Shown one piece after another: positions 14,929 to 16,553 of a stretch of DNA of 16,553 nucleotides (positions within the stretch are counted from its first letter, which is position 1; each line of letters begins with the position of its first letter). This DNA comes from Selenomonadaceae bacterium. Its GTDB lineage: Bacteria > Bacillota > Negativicutes > Selenomonadales > Selenomonadaceae. Where the stretch lies: positions 1 to 16,553 of the forward strand of contig JAEEGN010000278.1 of the NCBI GenBank assembly GCA_016280345.1, written 5' to 3'. Below the pieces are notes generated by a model, which was given only the letters and a program-made list of their open reading frames with translations, had not been told where the DNA came from and made no database searches. Both the position numbers and the translations under genes were made by a program.

Positions 14929-16553
14929 ATGGACGACAACGAGAAAATGGCAGAGGTTGGAGGACGTGAGTCCGGCTACCTTTTTGAGTTCCGTTCTGAC
15001 GGCGTGTTCCTGACCGTTTACCCGAATGAGGGAGAGGGCATCCTGTTCGAGTTGTCGGATATGCGGCAGATCTTGCGGGAGTACGGCGTTATTGATTATG
15101 ATATGGATCTTCTGGCGCGTGTCGTCCGAAAAGCGGACGGCATGCCATACCGTCTGGCGGAACATTTCGAGGCTTCGGTCGTGCCGACTTCCATGCCTGA
15201 GCTTGAAACGGAGGTGTTCGGGGACGAATCTTCGGCGAATGAAATCCAGGATATGAAATTCACGATTGACGTCAGTAAGGACCGGATGAAGGTTACGGTC
15301 CGCATCGAACGTCAGCCGAAGATGCGGCCGCCGACGTCGGCGGCAATCCTGGAGGCTTTGGCGTCGCGCCGGATCGTTTACGGCATCGAGCATGAGGCCA
15401 TTGAGAAGGGCGTAGGGCGAGGGACAGAGTTCATCGCTGCCCGGGGCACTCCGCCGGAAGCAGGCAAGGACGCCAAGATCATCCGCCATTTCAGCATGGC
15501 GGATAAGAACAAGCCAGCGATGGGCGCCTATGGCCGCGTCGATTTCAAGAACATGAACCTGTTTGTCCTGGCGAAGAAGGGACAGGTGCTGGTCACACGG
15601 GAGCCCCATACACTTGGGACGCCGGGCAAGACGGTTTTCGGGGACGAGGTCAAGGCGAAACCAGGTAAACCGAAGCCGATGCCGACCGGCAAGAATGTCG
15701 AATTGAAGGATGATAATACGCTGGTGGCCGCCATCGACGGCCAGATTATCGATTCGGGCACCAAGGTCAGCATTGATCCCCAGCTCGTTATCAAGGGCGA
15801 TATCGGAGCCAAGACCGGCAACATCGATTTTGACGGCGCGGTGGAGATTGGCGGCGATGTGCAGCCGGGTTTCCGAGTCAAGGCTACCGGGGATGTCCGG
15901 ATCAAAGGCGTGGTCAATGGGGCCATGGTGAAGGGATACAACGTCAATATCGATGGTGGTGTCCAAGGTATGAACCGGGGCGTCATCATGGCGGAGGAGA
16001 CAGTGCGTGCTCTTTTCGTTGAGAATGGCAAGGTTGAGGCAGGCGGCGATATACTCATCGAGGACGTGGCACTTCATTCGGATTTGCGTGCTGGCCGTCT
16101 CCTTGCCATCGAGGGGAAGCGCGGGCTGGTTACGGGCGGCTATCTGGCGGCGGGTGAGGAAGTCCGGGCAAAAACGATCGGTAATCAAGCGTTGGTCGCG
16201 ACCCGGATTGTTGTCGGTGTGAACCCGATGCTCCAACGCCAGTACCAACAGGCCTGCAAGGAATACGCTGAGGCGAAAAAGAAGCTGGCACAGCTCACGA
16301 AGGCCCTTAATACGCTGGGAAAAATTGATATTTCCCGTCTGCCTCCGCACCGGGCAGCGCAAATCACGGAGATGACACGATCCCAGTTCCCGTTGGCCGG
16401 CAAGGTGGAACGGGACGAGAAGCTGATTCGTGAGCTGGAGGAACAGATCGCGCATATGCAGGTGGGAAAGGTACGGGTATCCGACAAGATTTACCCGGGG
16501 GCGCGGATCATTATCAATTCCGTCATCAAGAATGTCCAGGAAGAGTTGCAGCA
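14929..16553 (+). CDS. fapA: DUF342 / FapA-family flagellar assembly protein, 3' end cut off
   Basis: An open frame runs from ATG 14929 to the right edge (541 codons, no stop). AAGGGGGG at 14915-14922 lies 6 nt upstream. A divergent N-terminal region (about 1-120) is followed by the DUF342/FapA domain: GRGTEFIAARGTPPEAGKDA, GTPGKTVFGDEV, then a glycine-rich beta-helix stretch (about 285-345; IKGDIGAKTGNIDFDGAVEI, IGGDVQPGF, VRIKGVVNGA). An AGGDILIEDV segment, a Lys/Ala/Glu-rich coiled-coil-like region (about 440-520) and a C-terminal return to beta structure follow. DUF342 proteins often sit next to sigD in Bacillota and are called flagellar assembly protein A, although their biochemical role is poorly defined. 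Position and domain support a motility link; the gene symbol is by family only. Confidence 0.9.
   Translation, partial: MDDNEKMAEVGGRESGYLFEFRSDGVFLTVYPNEGEGILFELSDMRQILREYGVIDYDMDLLARVVRKADGMPYRLAEHFEASVVPTSMPELETEVFGDESSANEIQDMKFTIDVSKDRMKVTVRIERQPKMRPPTSAAILEALASRRIVYGIEHEAIEKGVGRGTEFIAARGTPPEAGKDAKIIRHFSMADKNKPAMGAYGRVDFKNMNLFVLAKKGQVLVTREPHTLGTPGKTVFGDEVKAKPGKPKPMPTGKNVELKDDNTLVAAIDGQIIDSGTKVSIDPQLVIKGDIGAKTGNIDFDGAVEIGGDVQPGFRVKATGDVRIKGVVNGAMVKGYNVNIDGGVQGMNRGVIMAEETVRALFVENGKVEAGGDILIEDVALHSDLRAGRLLAIEGKRGLVTGGYLAAGEEVRAKTIGNQALVATRIVVGVNPMLQRQYQQACKEYAEAKKKLAQLTKALNTLGKIDISRLPPHRAAQITEMTRSQFPLAGKVERDEKLIRELEEQIAHMQVGKVRVSDKIYPGARIIINSVIKNVQEELQ

Noticed and set aside
14809..16455. 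A 548-codon open frame on the minus strand opposite sigD and the DUF342 gene
   Set aside because: It lies opposite a well-supported DUF342 coding frame, shows no recognisable domain, and its His/Arg/Asp/Leu-rich composition is what reverse reading of GC-rich codons produces.

Overview
The window is one continuous stretch of a large flagellar/chemotaxis (fla/che) operon. All 17 genes are on the + strand, packed with short gaps or small overlaps, and both ends are cut: the tail of fliO at the left and an open fapA-like gene at the right. I see no transposase, integrase, CRISPR array, rRNA, tRNA or phage gene. Gene order (fliO-fliP-fliQ-fliR-flhB-flhA-flhF-flhG ... cheB-cheA-cheW-cheC-cheD ... 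sigD) matches the Bacillus-type fla/che operon, so the source is very probably a motile member of the Bacillota. The GC-rich sequence (mid-to-upper fifties percent by eye), the frequent GTG/TTG starts, the alanine/proline-rich linkers and the DUF342 gene after sigD suggest a Negativicutes/Selenomonas-like anaerobe. That placement is inference.

Layout. Positions 1-5258 encode the membrane core of the flagellar type III export gate: FliO (end only), FliP, FliQ, FliR, FlhB and FlhA. Positions 5259-7830 encode the FlhF GTPase and FlhG ATPase pair, which sets flagellar site and number. Positions 7864-8556 encode a PilZ c-di-GMP receptor, placed where Bacillus subtilis has none. Positions 8553-13479 encode chemotaxis proteins: CheB methylesterase, CheA kinase, CheW coupler, CheC CheY-P phosphatase and CheD receptor deamidase. 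Positions 13480-14115 encode an unrecognised two-helix membrane protein with a long acidic Ala/Glu tail. Positions 14154-14909 encode the flagellar sigma factor SigD/FliA, and 14929 to the end encodes a DUF342 (FapA-like) protein.

How it works together. The export gate secretes rod, hook and filament subunits, FlhF/FlhG decide where and how many basal bodies form, and SigD turns on late genes such as flagellin. The Che proteins steer the motor with three adaptation activities (CheB, CheC, CheD). The PilZ protein probably lets c-di-GMP act on motility from within the same transcript. CheY and CheR are not in the window.

Least-explained elements: (1) a 117-nt gap before flhA with three consecutive perfect inverted repeats; (2) the unrecognised membrane protein between cheD and sigD; (3) an unusually long Pro/Ala tether between the FlhF-activating motif and the ATPase domain of FlhG; (4) two AT-rich, rare-codon islands inside flhA and flhG. 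I found no clear new defence or mobile system. Most of the window is a well-known operon with lineage-specific insertions.
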